From CAVTSA01 sp963790575 (GTDB lineage: Bacteria > Chloroflexota > Dormibacteria > Dormibacterales > Dormibacteraceae): DNA of 64,000 bases. The stretch spans positions 186,001 through 250,000 of the forward strand of contig CAWBPD010000012.1 of the NCBI GenBank assembly GCA_963790575.1, given 5' to 3'. The position numbers and the translations under genes are program-made. This document shows, in pieces, positions 15,268 to 23,255 of the stretch (position 1 is the first letter of the stretch; every line of letters starts with the position of its first letter). The notes below the pieces were generated by a model. That model was not told where the DNA came from. It saw nothing but the letters and a program-made list of their open reading frames with translations, and searched no databases.

Positions 15268-16091
15268 GCTCCGAAGACCTCGATCACGGCCGTCATCTCG
15301 TCTTCCCCGTGCTCCCGCTCCGCGAGCGCGAAGAGCTCGCCGGCGGCGGCCGTCACCGGCAGCGCGGCGCCGGCCGCGTGGGCGGCACGCAGGGCCAGGT
15401 CCAGGTCCTTGCGGATCCCGCTCACCAGGAAGCTGGGGTTGGAGTGGTCGCGGCCCCGGAACCCGCGCTTGCGCGCGTTCAGGTAGGGCACGAAGCCACT
15501 GAGGCGCTCGAACACAAGGTCCGGGTTCAGGCCCTGGCGCTGGGCGGCGTTGAGCAGCTCGGCCGCGGCCGCCGACGTCACGCCCAGCATCGCGTTGTTG
15601 ATCAGCTTGAGTGCCGCCGCCTCCTCGCGGGAACCACCGGGTTGGGGTGCGGAGAAGGTCTGAAGCACGGGCAGCGCCTTCTCGGCCGCCCGCTCGTCGC
15701 CCCCCACCAACAGAATGGCGGACCCGTTTTCGATCGCGGGGATGCTGCCCAGGATCGGACAGATGAGCAAGGCCGCCCCACGCTCCTCGATCAGGTGCGC
15801 GATCTCGCCCGGCAGCTCGGGGCCGGCAGTGCTCAGCTCGCAGTAGACCTGTCCCGGCTCGGGGGTGAGCCGGACGTACGTCTCGCGCACCGACTCGGGC
15901 CCGAACAGAATGCTGAGGACGACCTCCCGTCCCCGCGCCGCCGCTTCAGGCGTGGCGGCGACCGTGCCCACGCCCACCGCCTCTGCCCGGCTCCGGGTCC
16001 GGTTCCAGAGCACGAGCTCGTGACCGGCGCCGGCCACGCGCCGGGCGATCGCGGTCCCCATCTTGCCGGTCCCGAGCAGGGCCACCCGCAC
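15264..16091 (-). CDS. NAD(P)-dependent hydroxyacid dehydrogenase-like protein
   Basis: A 275-residue relative of 3-hydroxyisobutyrate and 6-phosphogluconate dehydrogenases. The Rossmann motif is VALLGTGKMGTAIARRVAGA and the family's catalytic helix reads ALKLINNAMLG, with Lys at about 163. The usual substrate motif (DAPVSGG) is altered to ICPILGSIPAIENGSA, so the substrate may differ from the enzyme at 10410. GTG start with GGGGAGG 8 nt upstream. It sits between the two pyruvate carboxylase subunit genes and overlaps pycA, a placement that suggests a role in C3/C4 acid metabolism. Confidence 0.8.
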   Translation of the reverse strand: MRVALLGTGKMGTAIARRVAGAGHELVLWNRTRSRAEAVGVGTVAATPEAAARGREVVLSILFGPESVRETYVRLTPEPGQVYCELSTAGPELPGEIAHLIEERGAALLICPILGSIPAIENGSAILLVGGDERAAEKALPVLQTFSAPQPGGSREEAAALKLINNAMLGVTSAAAAELLNAAQRQGLNPDLVFERLSGFVPYLNARKRGFRGRDHSNPSFLVSGIRKDLDLALRAAHAAGAALPVTAAAGELFALAEREHGEDEMTAVIEVFGA

Positions 16092-16107
16092 AGCTGCCTC
16101 CCCGGTC

Positions 16108-17991
16108 CTACCCGATCGCGATCAAGGGCTGGTCAGGAGTCACCACGTCCTGCTCCTTGACCAGGATGTGGGTCACGGTCCCGGCCCGGTTGGCCACAAT
16201 GTCGTTCTGCATCTTCATCGCCTCCAGCACCGCCACCACTTCCCCCATCTGGACCTCGGTCCCGACCTCGACCGGAATCTTCACGATCAGACCCTGCATG
16301 GGAGCCAGCACGGCGTTCTGGGGCGCGGCGGCGGGCGCCGATGGGGTACTCCCCTCGGCGTCCCCAGCCGGTGCCGGCGCGGCGCCCCCGGGCGTGACCG
16401 CGAAGCCGGCGCCCGTGACCCGGACCGTGAACACCTCCCCCTCCACCTCGACCTGGAGCTCAGCCGTCTGAGGGGCCGCCGGAGCGGGCGACGCTGCCGC
16501 GGCCGGAGCGCCGGCAGCCGCCTCGCCGGCACCCGCCTCGCCGCCCGCCATCTCCTCTTCCCGGGCCTCATCCTCCTGGCGCGCTACCAGGTCGGCCAGC
16601 GCCCGGCGACTCCCCCGCAGCTGCGCCGCGGGCTCGGGGAACAGGATCGCGTGGAGCACGTCCCCGTCGGTCGGGGTCCAGGCGGCGCTGCCGGTCGCCT
16701 CGGTGTCGTCAGCCGCCTGGGCCTCTTTCAGGAGCACGTTCCTGGTCGCCTCGACCAGCGGGTCCAGCAGATCGGCTGGCCGCACGGTGATGGGATCCGT
16801 CTGCCCCAGCACCTGGGTCCGGACCGCCGGGTTGACCGGCTTCGGGGGCACGCCATAGAGCCCCTGGAGGTAGTCCTTCAACTCCTGTGTCACCGTCTCG
16901 TAGCGGGTGCTCCCGAGCACGTTGTAGACGGCCTGGGCCGCGACCAGCTGGCGCACCGGAGCGAGCAGCGGCGCCCACCCCAGGTCCTCACGCACAAAGG
17001 CCACCTCGGCCAGCACTTCCTCGAAGTGCCCGCGTGCCCCGTGCTCTTCGAGCAGGTCGACGATGTCCTGCAGCATGGCGCGCGGCAAGGGGTACTCGAG
17101 GAGAAGGGGGTCGGCCCGGTCGGCGAACGGGATCAGGTCATCGAGGTGACGCGAGCGGATCTCCTCCAGCTCGTCGCGGAGCCCGATCAGCTGCTTGAGG
17201 TCGAGTCCGGTGTCACGGTCGACACCCGGCAGGATCGTGACCAGCGACTCCACCCCGGGCTGGCCGGCACCGCCACCGAAGGCGGAGAACGCGGTGTCCA
17301 CGCCGGCGGCTCCGGCCTGGATGGCGGCGAGATAGGCGAACGGGGCCAGGCCGCCCGAACAGTGCGAGTGCACGATCACGGGCAGGCCGGTCGCCTCGGC
17401 CAGTGCGGGCACCAGGTCGGTCGCCACCTGGGGCGTGAGCAGGCCCCCGGTGTCCTTGACCACGATGTCGTCCACGCCGAGGTCCTTCATCCCTCGCGCC
17501 AGGTCCTGCCACAGCTGGAGGTCGTGGACCGGGCTCACCGTGTAGGCGAGGGCCCCCTGCACGCGCTTGTGCGCCGCCTTCGCCGCCGCCACCGGCACCT
17601 CCAGATTGCGGAGGTCGTTGAGGGCGTCGAAGATCCGGAAGATGTCGATGCCGAGATCGGCCGCGGTCTGGACCCAGAGCTTGACCACATCGTCGGGCAG
17701 ACCCCGCCCGGCGACCAGGTTCTGCCCCCGGATCAGCGCCTGCAGGGGCGTCTTCGGTGTGGCCGCCGCCATCCGGGCCAGGCCGTCCCAGGGATCTTCG
17801 CCGCGGACCAGTGCGGCCTCGTAGGTGCCGCCGCCAAAGGCTTCCAGGGCCGCGAAGCCGAGTCCGTCGAACCGTCCCGCCAGCGCTGCCAGTTCGTCGT
17901 TGCTCAGTGCCCCGCCGAACAGCGACTGATTACCGTCGCGCAGCGTGGTGTCGGTGATGCGCAGGTGCGCCGGCGCCTGCCTGGTCGGCAT
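16108..17991 (-). CDS. pycB: Carboxyltransferase plus biotin carrier, pyruvate carboxylase B type
   Basis: A 627-residue protein that takes the carboxyl group from biotin to pyruvate, making oxaloacetate. Residues 1-300 are the TIM-barrel carboxyltransferase (ITDTTLRDGNQSLFGG; metal motif IVHSHCSGG). A conserved PYC/OadA middle domain follows to about 480, then a long Ala/Pro/Glu linker. The C-terminal biotinyl domain carries EAMKM with the biotinylated Lys at about 590. Oxaloacetate decarboxylase alpha and transcarboxylase 5S share this layout, but no membrane beta or gamma subunits are present and a biotin carboxylase is in the same operon. The ATG overlaps the purE stop as TGATG. Confidence 0.88.
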   Translation of the reverse strand: MPTRQAPAHLRITDTTLRDGNQSLFGGALSNDELAALAGRFDGLGFAALEAFGGGTYEAALVRGEDPWDGLARMAAATPKTPLQALIRGQNLVAGRGLPDDVVKLWVQTAADLGIDIFRIFDALNDLRNLEVPVAAAKAAHKRVQGALAYTVSPVHDLQLWQDLARGMKDLGVDDIVVKDTGGLLTPQVATDLVPALAEATGLPVIVHSHCSGGLAPFAYLAAIQAGAAGVDTAFSAFGGGAGQPGVESLVTILPGVDRDTGLDLKQLIGLRDELEEIRSRHLDDLIPFADRADPLLLEYPLPRAMLQDIVDLLEEHGARGHFEEVLAEVAFVREDLGWAPLLAPVRQLVAAQAVYNVLGSTRYETVTQELKDYLQGLYGVPPKPVNPAVRTQVLGQTDPITVRPADLLDPLVEATRNVLLKEAQAADDTEATGSAAWTPTDGDVLHAILFPEPAAQLRGSRRALADLVARQEDEAREEEMAGGEAGAGEAAAGAPAAAASPAPAAPQTAELQVEVEGEVFTVRVTGAGFAVTPGGAAPAPAGDAEGSTPSAPAAAPQNAVLAPMQGLIVKIPVEVGTEVQMGEVVAVLEAMKMQNDIVANRAGTVTHILVKEQDVVTPDQPLIAIG

Positions 17992-18449
17992 CAGCGGGCG
18001 GCCAGCGCCTGCCGCTGCTCGTGGTGCGTGGCGGCGACCTGCGGGTCCTGAAGGCCGAGGATGCGCGCCGCCAGCCAGGCCGCGTTGCGCGCCCCGGCGG
18101 AGCCGATGGCAACCGTCGCCACCGGGATCCCGGCCGGCATCTGCACGATCGAAAAGAGGGAGTCCTCACCGCCCAGGTGCGGCGTCGGCACCGGAACGCC
18201 GATCACTGGCAGGTCGGTCCAGGCGGCGACCACCCCCGGCAGGTGTGCCGCCCCGCCGGCGGCGGCGATGACCACCTTCAGGCCGCGCTCCTGGGCCGAC
18301 CTCGCCCAGTCGGCGACACCCTGTGGATCGCGGTGCGCCGAGCAGACGGTCAGCTCGTGTGAGAGCCCGAGCTGATCCAACTGCTTCTGGCAGTCCTCCA
18401 TCAGGGGGAGATCCGACTTGGACCCGAGAATGACGCCGACGTCAGCCAC
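17991..18449 (-). CDS. purE: N5-carboxyaminoimidazole ribonucleotide mutase
   Basis: A 152-residue enzyme of purine synthesis that turns N5-CAIR into CAIR. The signature residues are all there: VILGSKSDLPLM, the catalytic-His region CSAHRDPQ, the loop IAAAGGAAHLPGVVAA and GVPVPTPHLGGEDSLFSIVQ. These fit the class I mutase, which works with PurK; no purK is in this window. GTG start, overlapping the end of purD by eight bases. It links the purine pair to the pyruvate carboxylase genes downstream. Confidence 0.95.
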   Translation of the reverse strand: MADVGVILGSKSDLPLMEDCQKQLDQLGLSHELTVCSAHRDPQGVADWARSAQERGLKVVIAAAGGAAHLPGVVAAWTDLPVIGVPVPTPHLGGEDSLFSIVQMPAGIPVATVAIGSAGARNAAWLAARILGLQDPQVAATHHEQRQALAAR

Positions 18450-19713
18450 TGGTTGACTCCTCTGCGATGTCGCGACGGTGAAATGCCCCGGGAAATGCTA
18501 CTCGGGCGGCCCCCGACCGCGCCCTTTGCCGCGCCTCCTCCAGACTGGGGGCGCAAGCCACCACGGTGAGCACCCGGCCGCCCGCGGTGACCACCGAGCC
18601 CGACTCGGGGTCGAGCCGGGTGCCGGCGTGAAAGAGGAGCATGCCCGGATCCGGCAGGTCCAGCCCCGCGATCGGATAGCCGGTCCGATAGCGGCCCGGG
18701 TAGCCGCCGGAGGCCACCACCACCCCGACGGCATAGTCGCGCGACCAGCGCGGGCGGGTCCCGGTCAGATCGCCCTGCGCGGCGCCCATGAGCAGCGGAA
18801 CCACATCGCCGTCGATCCGCGGCAGCAGCACCTGCGTCTCCGGGTCGCCGAACCGGCAGTTGAACTCCAGCACTCTGGGACCGCCGGCCGTGAGCATGAG
18901 GCCGGCGTAGATCACGCCGCGGTATGGCTTGCCGCGTTCCCGGAGCACGCGCACGGCCGGCTCCAGCACCTGCTCCTGGGCCCAGTCGAGCAGGTCCTGA
19001 CCGGCGTCGCCGGGGGGCGAATAGGCGCCCATGCCGCCGGTGTTGGGCCCCTGGTCGCCGTCCTGTGCGCGCTTGAAATCGCGGGCCGGAGGCCAAATGA
19101 CGACCCGCTCGCCGTCGGTGACGCCGAAGACCGAGACCTCCCGCCCGCTCAGCTGCTCCTCGACCACAATGCGTGCGCCGGCGTCTCCGAAGGCCCGGCC
19201 CTCGATCATCTCGCGCGCGATGTCCTCCACCTCCCGGACGCTGTCGGCGAGCACCACGCCTTTGCCCTGGGCGAGACCGTCGGCCTTGACCGCGACCCTG
19301 CCGTCGAAGCGCTCCGAGAAGTCGGCGGCGGCCCCAGCGTCGTCGAAGACGCCGTAGGCGGCGGTCGGGATCCGGGCCTCGCTCATCAGCTGCTTCGCGT
19401 TGGCTTTGCTGGTCTCGATCCGGCCTGGCTCTTGGTCGGGGCCGAAGACGGGGATTCCGTGCCGGCGCAGGGCGTCACCGACTGCGGCGGCGACCGACGC
19501 CTCGGGACCCAGCACCACCAGGCCCACCTCCTCTGCGAGGGCCGCTTCGACCACCGTGTGCGGGTCGTCGGCCGCGACCGGGAGGTTGCGATAGGGCCGC
19601 GCGGTTCCACCGTTGCCCGGCGCGAGCAACACCTCCTCCACCAAGGGGGAGCGGTCGCACGCCCAGGCGAGAGCATGCTCGCGGGCGCCGGAACCGGTGA
19701 TCAGCACCTTCAT
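18442..19713 (-). CDS. purD: Phosphoribosylamine-glycine ligase (GAR synthetase)
   Basis: A 423-residue ATP-grasp ligase joining glycine to phosphoribosylamine in purine synthesis. It opens with MKVLITGSGAREHALAW and shows the ATP-grasp KADGLAQGKGVV, the motif QDGDQGPNTGGMGAYSP and the metal-binding EFNCRFGDPETQ. It is the first gene of the minus-strand operon ending at the nudix gene. A TAGGGT box lies 11 nt before the ATG on the minus strand and may be the operon's -10. The promoter region behind it holds the family D repeats. Confidence 0.95.
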   Translation of the reverse strand: MKVLITGSGAREHALAWACDRSPLVEEVLLAPGNGGTARPYRNLPVAADDPHTVVEAALAEEVGLVVLGPEASVAAAVGDALRRHGIPVFGPDQEPGRIETSKANAKQLMSEARIPTAAYGVFDDAGAAADFSERFDGRVAVKADGLAQGKGVVLADSVREVEDIAREMIEGRAFGDAGARIVVEEQLSGREVSVFGVTDGERVVIWPPARDFKRAQDGDQGPNTGGMGAYSPPGDAGQDLLDWAQEQVLEPAVRVLRERGKPYRGVIYAGLMLTAGGPRVLEFNCRFGDPETQVLLPRIDGDVVPLLMGAAQGDLTGTRPRWSRDYAVGVVVASGGYPGRYRTGYPIAGLDLPDPGMLLFHAGTRLDPESGSVVTAGGRVLTVVACAPSLEEARQRARSGAARVAFPGAFHRRDIAEESTSG

Positions 19714-19743
19714 GGGAGGGACTCACCCTACCTGGCGGGGAGA

Positions 19744-19828
19744 GGTGCCGGAGTAGCGTTGCATCGCCGGCAATGTGACCTTATCGGTGCCGGAGTGGCG
19801 ATGCATCGCCGGCAATGAGACTTCACCC
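19744..19828. repeat. Family D palindromic array, two 42-bp units
   Basis: Two units GGTGCCGGAGT-(A/G)GCG(T/A)TGCATCGCCGGCAATG, whose TGCAT cores centre at about 19761 and 19803, exactly 42 bp apart. Each unit folds as TGCCGG...CCGGCA with inner arms GCG/CGC. The array lies between the purD start and the 3' end of the permease gene, both on the minus strand. A relative is at 6512-6590. Confidence 0.9.
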
Positions 19829-19858
19829 GCGCCCGGGTAGGGTCTCGCCGCTGAAGCG

Positions 19859-20737
19859 TCAGCCTTTGACGGAGCCGGCGGCGAGCCCAGTCACGACGTA
19901 CCGCTGGACGAACAGGAACAGCACCACCGCCGGAAGGGCGCTGATCACGCTGGCCGCCATCAGCTGGTTCCACTCCGGAAGCGAGTAGTTCTCCGAGAGG
20001 TAGTACTGCAGCCCGACCCCCAGCGTCCGGGTGGAGGGACTGGTGAGCACGCTCGCGAACAGCACGTCGTTCCAGGCCAGCAGGAAGGTGAAGATGAACG
20101 TCACCACCAGGCCGGGCAGGGCGAGCGGGAACGTCACGTGCCGGAGGACGCCGAGCCGCCGCGCACCGTCCACCATCGCCTGTTCCTCGAGGTCCACCGG
20201 CAGGCCCACGATGTAGACGTTCATCAGCCAGACCGCGAACGGGAGGCCGAACGTCATGTACGTGATCACGACGCCGTAGTAGGTCCCGACCATCTGGAGC
20301 CCGATCGTGTGGTCGATGATCACGAAGATCACGTAAAGCGGCAGCAGGAGCAGGATCCCGGGCACCGTCTCGGTGGCGAGCAGGCCGATCCGGAACACGT
20401 TGCGGAACCGGAACCGGAACCGCGCCACCACGTAGCCCGATCCCAGCGCCAGCAGGGACGAGCAGATGCCGGCCGCGATGCAGATGATGAGGCTGTTGCG
20501 GATGTAGGCGAGCAGGTCGATGGTCTGCCAGATCTGGGTGTAGGTCTGCCAGTACCACACCCTGGGGATGAACTCGGTGCCGGCGACCACCGTCGACTGG
20601 AACGAGACCAGGATCATGTAGACGACCGGCAGCAGCACGATCAGCGTGTAAGCAGCCGCCAGCCCGTAGACCACGACTCCGCGCATGGTGCGCTGGCGTG
20701 CTCTCGTCGCCGGTACCCCGCGTTCCCGCGCGATCAT
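19859..20737 (-). CDS. Carbohydrate ABC transporter permease, MalG type
   Basis: A 292-residue inner-membrane permease with six predicted helices. The cytoplasmic EAA loop that contacts the ATPase reads EEQAMVDGARRLGVLRHVTFPLALPG (read in two parts: EEQAMVDGARRLG, then HVTFPLALPG). The N-terminus with its first helix TMRGVVVYGLAAAYTLIVLL is normal. The ATG at 20737 overlaps the upstream permease stop by four bases. With the genes at 20734 and 21748 it forms a CUT1-type uptake system; no ATPase is encoded nearby, so a shared MsmK/UgpC-like ATPase elsewhere is expected. The sugar is not known. Confidence 0.9.
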   Translation of the reverse strand: MIARERGVPATRARQRTMRGVVVYGLAAAYTLIVLLPVVYMILVSFQSTVVAGTEFIPRVWYWQTYTQIWQTIDLLAYIRNSLIICIAAGICSSLLALGSGYVVARFRFRFRNVFRIGLLATETVPGILLLLPLYVIFVIIDHTIGLQMVGTYYGVVITYMTFGLPFAVWLMNVYIVGLPVDLEEQAMVDGARRLGVLRHVTFPLALPGLVVTFIFTFLLAWNDVLFASVLTSPSTRTLGVGLQYYLSENYSLPEWNQLMAASVISALPAVVLFLFVQRYVVTGLAAGSVKG

Positions 20738-21669
20738 GTCATCTCCCCCACCCGCGCCGCTCTCAGGTAGATGACGGCGGGCACCAGCATGATCACGAGC
20801 GCCACCACCGACATGGCGGCGCCGAGCCCGAAGTTGAAGGTGACGAACGAGTTCACATAGATGTTGAGGGGCAGCACGTTGACCTGGGCCGGGGGCGAAG
20901 CGCCGAACATCACGAACGGCAGCGTGAAGTTGTTGAAGTGATTGATGGTCGAGAGGACGACCGCCAGGCCCAGCGTGCCCCGGATGCCGGGCAGTGTCAC
21001 GTATCGGAACCGTGACAGCACGTGGGCGCCGTCGATGGTGGCGGCGTCGTAGAGGTCGCCCGGGATCGTCTGCAGTGAGGCCAGCGACATCAGATAGATG
21101 AAGGGCCAGGCCGCCCAGGCGTCGGCGATCACCATCGCCCACAGCGCGTTGGGACCGATCAGCCAGAAGGTCTGCCGGCTGGCCAGATGCAGGTCGGAGA
21201 GGATCACGTCCGCGGGGCCGGTCTGGGACGTGAACACCATCCGCCACAGGATCGCGTTCACAAACGTGGGGATGGTGTAGGGCAGCAGCGCCAGGGAACG
21301 GAACAGCGCCCGGCCCCCGAACTTCTCGTTGTAGAGCACCGCCGCACCGAGACCGAACGGCGTGATGATGGCCGTGGTGACCAGCGCGAAGATCACGCTC
21401 GCCTTGATCGAGCCCATCATCGACCCGAAGAAGGGCCCGCTCGGACTCAGCGTCTGGATGTACTGGGTGAGTCCGACGAAGGGCGCGTGGATCCAGTCCC
21501 CGATCGTGTATTGGTTGAGCCCGGTGACGCTGATCCAGAACGCGAACAGCATCGGGATGAAGATGATCAGGGTCAGCAGCACGAGGCCCGGGGCGAGGAG
21601 CCAGTAGGGCGGCCGCATCAGCCGCCCTCTACGCCGCCCGAAGGTGACCGCCGGCTTGACGTCCGTCAT
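20734..21669 (-). CDS. Carbohydrate ABC transporter permease, MalF type
   Basis: A 311-residue permease partner of the MalG-type protein, with an N-terminal helix LLAPGLVLLTLIIFIPMLFA and the EAA loop PGDLYDAATIDGAHVLSRFR followed by YVTLPGI. I chose the ATG at 21669 because AGGAGGT lies 8 nt upstream; the open frame extends further but adds a charged stretch with no homology. Gene order binding protein, MalF, MalG is the standard one for CUT1 sugar uptake. Confidence 0.9.
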   Translation of the reverse strand: MTDVKPAVTFGRRRGRLMRPPYWLLAPGLVLLTLIIFIPMLFAFWISVTGLNQYTIGDWIHAPFVGLTQYIQTLSPSGPFFGSMMGSIKASVIFALVTTAIITPFGLGAAVLYNEKFGGRALFRSLALLPYTIPTFVNAILWRMVFTSQTGPADVILSDLHLASRQTFWLIGPNALWAMVIADAWAAWPFIYLMSLASLQTIPGDLYDAATIDGAHVLSRFRYVTLPGIRGTLGLAVVLSTINHFNNFTLPFVMFGASPPAQVNVLPLNIYVNSFVTFNFGLGAAMSVVALVIMLVPAVIYLRAARVGEMT

Positions 21670-21747
21670 CCGCTCACACCTCCTGCCTGTCTTGGCCGCT
21701 GTCCCGCGCCAGCCCTTCCGCTCTGACCACCGGCACCTCACGGGCAT

Positions 21748-23196
21748 CTACCCGCCGTTCAGCTGCGCCTGGAGCTTGATGTTGGCCGCGTGGAGCGCCG
21801 AGCGCAGGTCACTCATCTTGTAGCCGTTCCCGGTCGCGATCTGGGTCGCCATCTGGTTGACGACCTGGCCCACCAGCGTCTCCAGCTCACCCCAGGAGGT
21901 GATGAAGGGTAGGGAGATAGCCTTTTCCTGGATGTTGTAGAGCACGTCCCAGGGGTGCTTTTTGGTGTCGGGGTACCTCTTGAACACGTCCAGCTTGACA
22001 GGCATCTGCGCGTAGAGCGTGAAGAAGTCGTGCTGGATCTCGGCACCGGTCAGGACCTTGATCACGTCCAGCGCCTGCTGCTGATTGGGGCTGTACTTGA
22101 ACAGGCACAGGAACTGGCCACCCGAGAAGCCGGCGACCGCCTTGCCCCCGGACGGCAGCTTGGAGTCGCCGTAGGGCACCAGCGGGTCCACCGCCCAGTC
22201 GTACTCATGTGCCACCGTCGAGGTCTTGAGGCTGGAGATCGCGCCCGCGCCCACCATCGCCGCCATCGCGGCGCCCCCGTTCCCGAAGTACTTGTACATG
22301 TCGGCCGCTGCGAAGGTCGCGTTCTGATGCGAGGCGATCCCGTACTTACCCATCCAGTCCAGCCAGAAGGCGGTCGCCTCGACCGCGATCGAGGAGTCGA
22401 GTTGAGCCGTCTTGCCGTCGGTGCTGATGAGATTGCCTCCCATCTGGGACGCGAACAGCCAGACGTGGTGCCAGGGGTCGAACCCGTCCGCGGGGTCGAG
22501 CGTCGCTCCCCACCGATTCGAGTTCGGGTGGGTCATCTCCTTGGCCATGTGAACGAACTCGTTCCAGGTCGTCGGGGGCTTCTTGATGCCGGCTTGGTGG
22601 AAGTAGGTCTTGTTGTAGAGCATGCCGCCCAGCGGGTTGGCGTTCTCGGGGACGCCGATCAGATGCTCGGGATCGGGACCGGCGTAGCCGAACTGGCCCT
22701 GCAGGAAGGAGTCCTTCCCGCCCAGCTCGTTCCACATGTCCTTGGTGATGATCTCGAACGCCCCGGTCCCGTACGCGGATGGGACCAATCCGACCTCGAA
22801 GATGTCCGGGCCCTCGTGGGCGGCCGCCGAGGTGGCGATCTTGGTCAACTCCTCGCCGGCCGACGCGTACGTGTCCCAGCTCATGGTCCACCCGGGGTGC
22901 TGGTTCTCGTAGATCTGCTTGGCCCGGTTCATCAGCTGCTGCTGCGCCTGCGGCGCCTGCGTCTGAGCGGCGACGAAGACGTTGATGGTCCCCGTCTTGC
23001 GAGTGCGGGAACGCGGGCGGCCGGCCGGCCCGGGCAGGGCGGCCGCGCTCGCGCCTGCGACCAGCCCCGGGGCGGCGCCGGCCGCGAGCGCGGTGCCGGT
23101 GGCCAGCTTGAGGAACCGCCTCCGGTTGACTCCGGGCGCGGGCCCGCCAGCGCGTGCTAGCGGCCCGCCCACCCGATCGGTTTCGCGTTCGGTCAT
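21748..23196 (-). CDS. Extracellular solute-binding protein with Tat signal
   Basis: A 482-residue sugar-type binding protein that would capture substrate outside the membrane and feed the two permeases downstream. It has a twin-arginine signal at residues 24-50 (NRRRFLKLATGTALAAGAA) and no lipobox, so after folding in the cytoplasm it is exported by Tat. The mature part has the family 1 features, for example NKTYFHQAGIKKPPTTWNEF and GGAAMAAMVGAGA. The ATG at 23196 is favoured by a G-rich ribosome site. The gap to guaA is 59 nt. Substrate is unknown. Confidence 0.88.
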   Translation of the reverse strand: MTERETDRVGGPLARAGGPAPGVNRRRFLKLATGTALAAGAAPGLVAGASAAALPGPAGRPRSRTRKTGTINVFVAAQTQAPQAQQQLMNRAKQIYENQHPGWTMSWDTYASAGEELTKIATSAAAHEGPDIFEVGLVPSAYGTGAFEIITKDMWNELGGKDSFLQGQFGYAGPDPEHLIGVPENANPLGGMLYNKTYFHQAGIKKPPTTWNEFVHMAKEMTHPNSNRWGATLDPADGFDPWHHVWLFASQMGGNLISTDGKTAQLDSSIAVEATAFWLDWMGKYGIASHQNATFAAADMYKYFGNGGAAMAAMVGAGAISSLKTSTVAHEYDWAVDPLVPYGDSKLPSGGKAVAGFSGGQFLCLFKYSPNQQQALDVIKVLTGAEIQHDFFTLYAQMPVKLDVFKRYPDTKKHPWDVLYNIQEKAISLPFITSWGELETLVGQVVNQMATQIATGNGYKMSDLRSALHAANIKLQAQLNGG

Positions 23197-23255
23197 GGCC
23201 CCCTCACTGTTCGGATGTCGCGTACCCCGGCCTCGCTGGACGAGCGTAGCGCCAC

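Noticed and set aside
13423..18051. Very long plus-strand frames opposite pycA, pycB and neighbours
   Set aside because: Shadows of the minus-strand operon; translations are low-complexity and lack starts with ribosome sites or -10 boxes.
18485..18510. Similarity of the purD end to the hairpin at 4985 (CCCGGG..TGCTAC.CGGG)
   Set aside because: The purD stretch encodes the conserved end of the enzyme (VAFPGAFHRRDI), so the match is probably chance.
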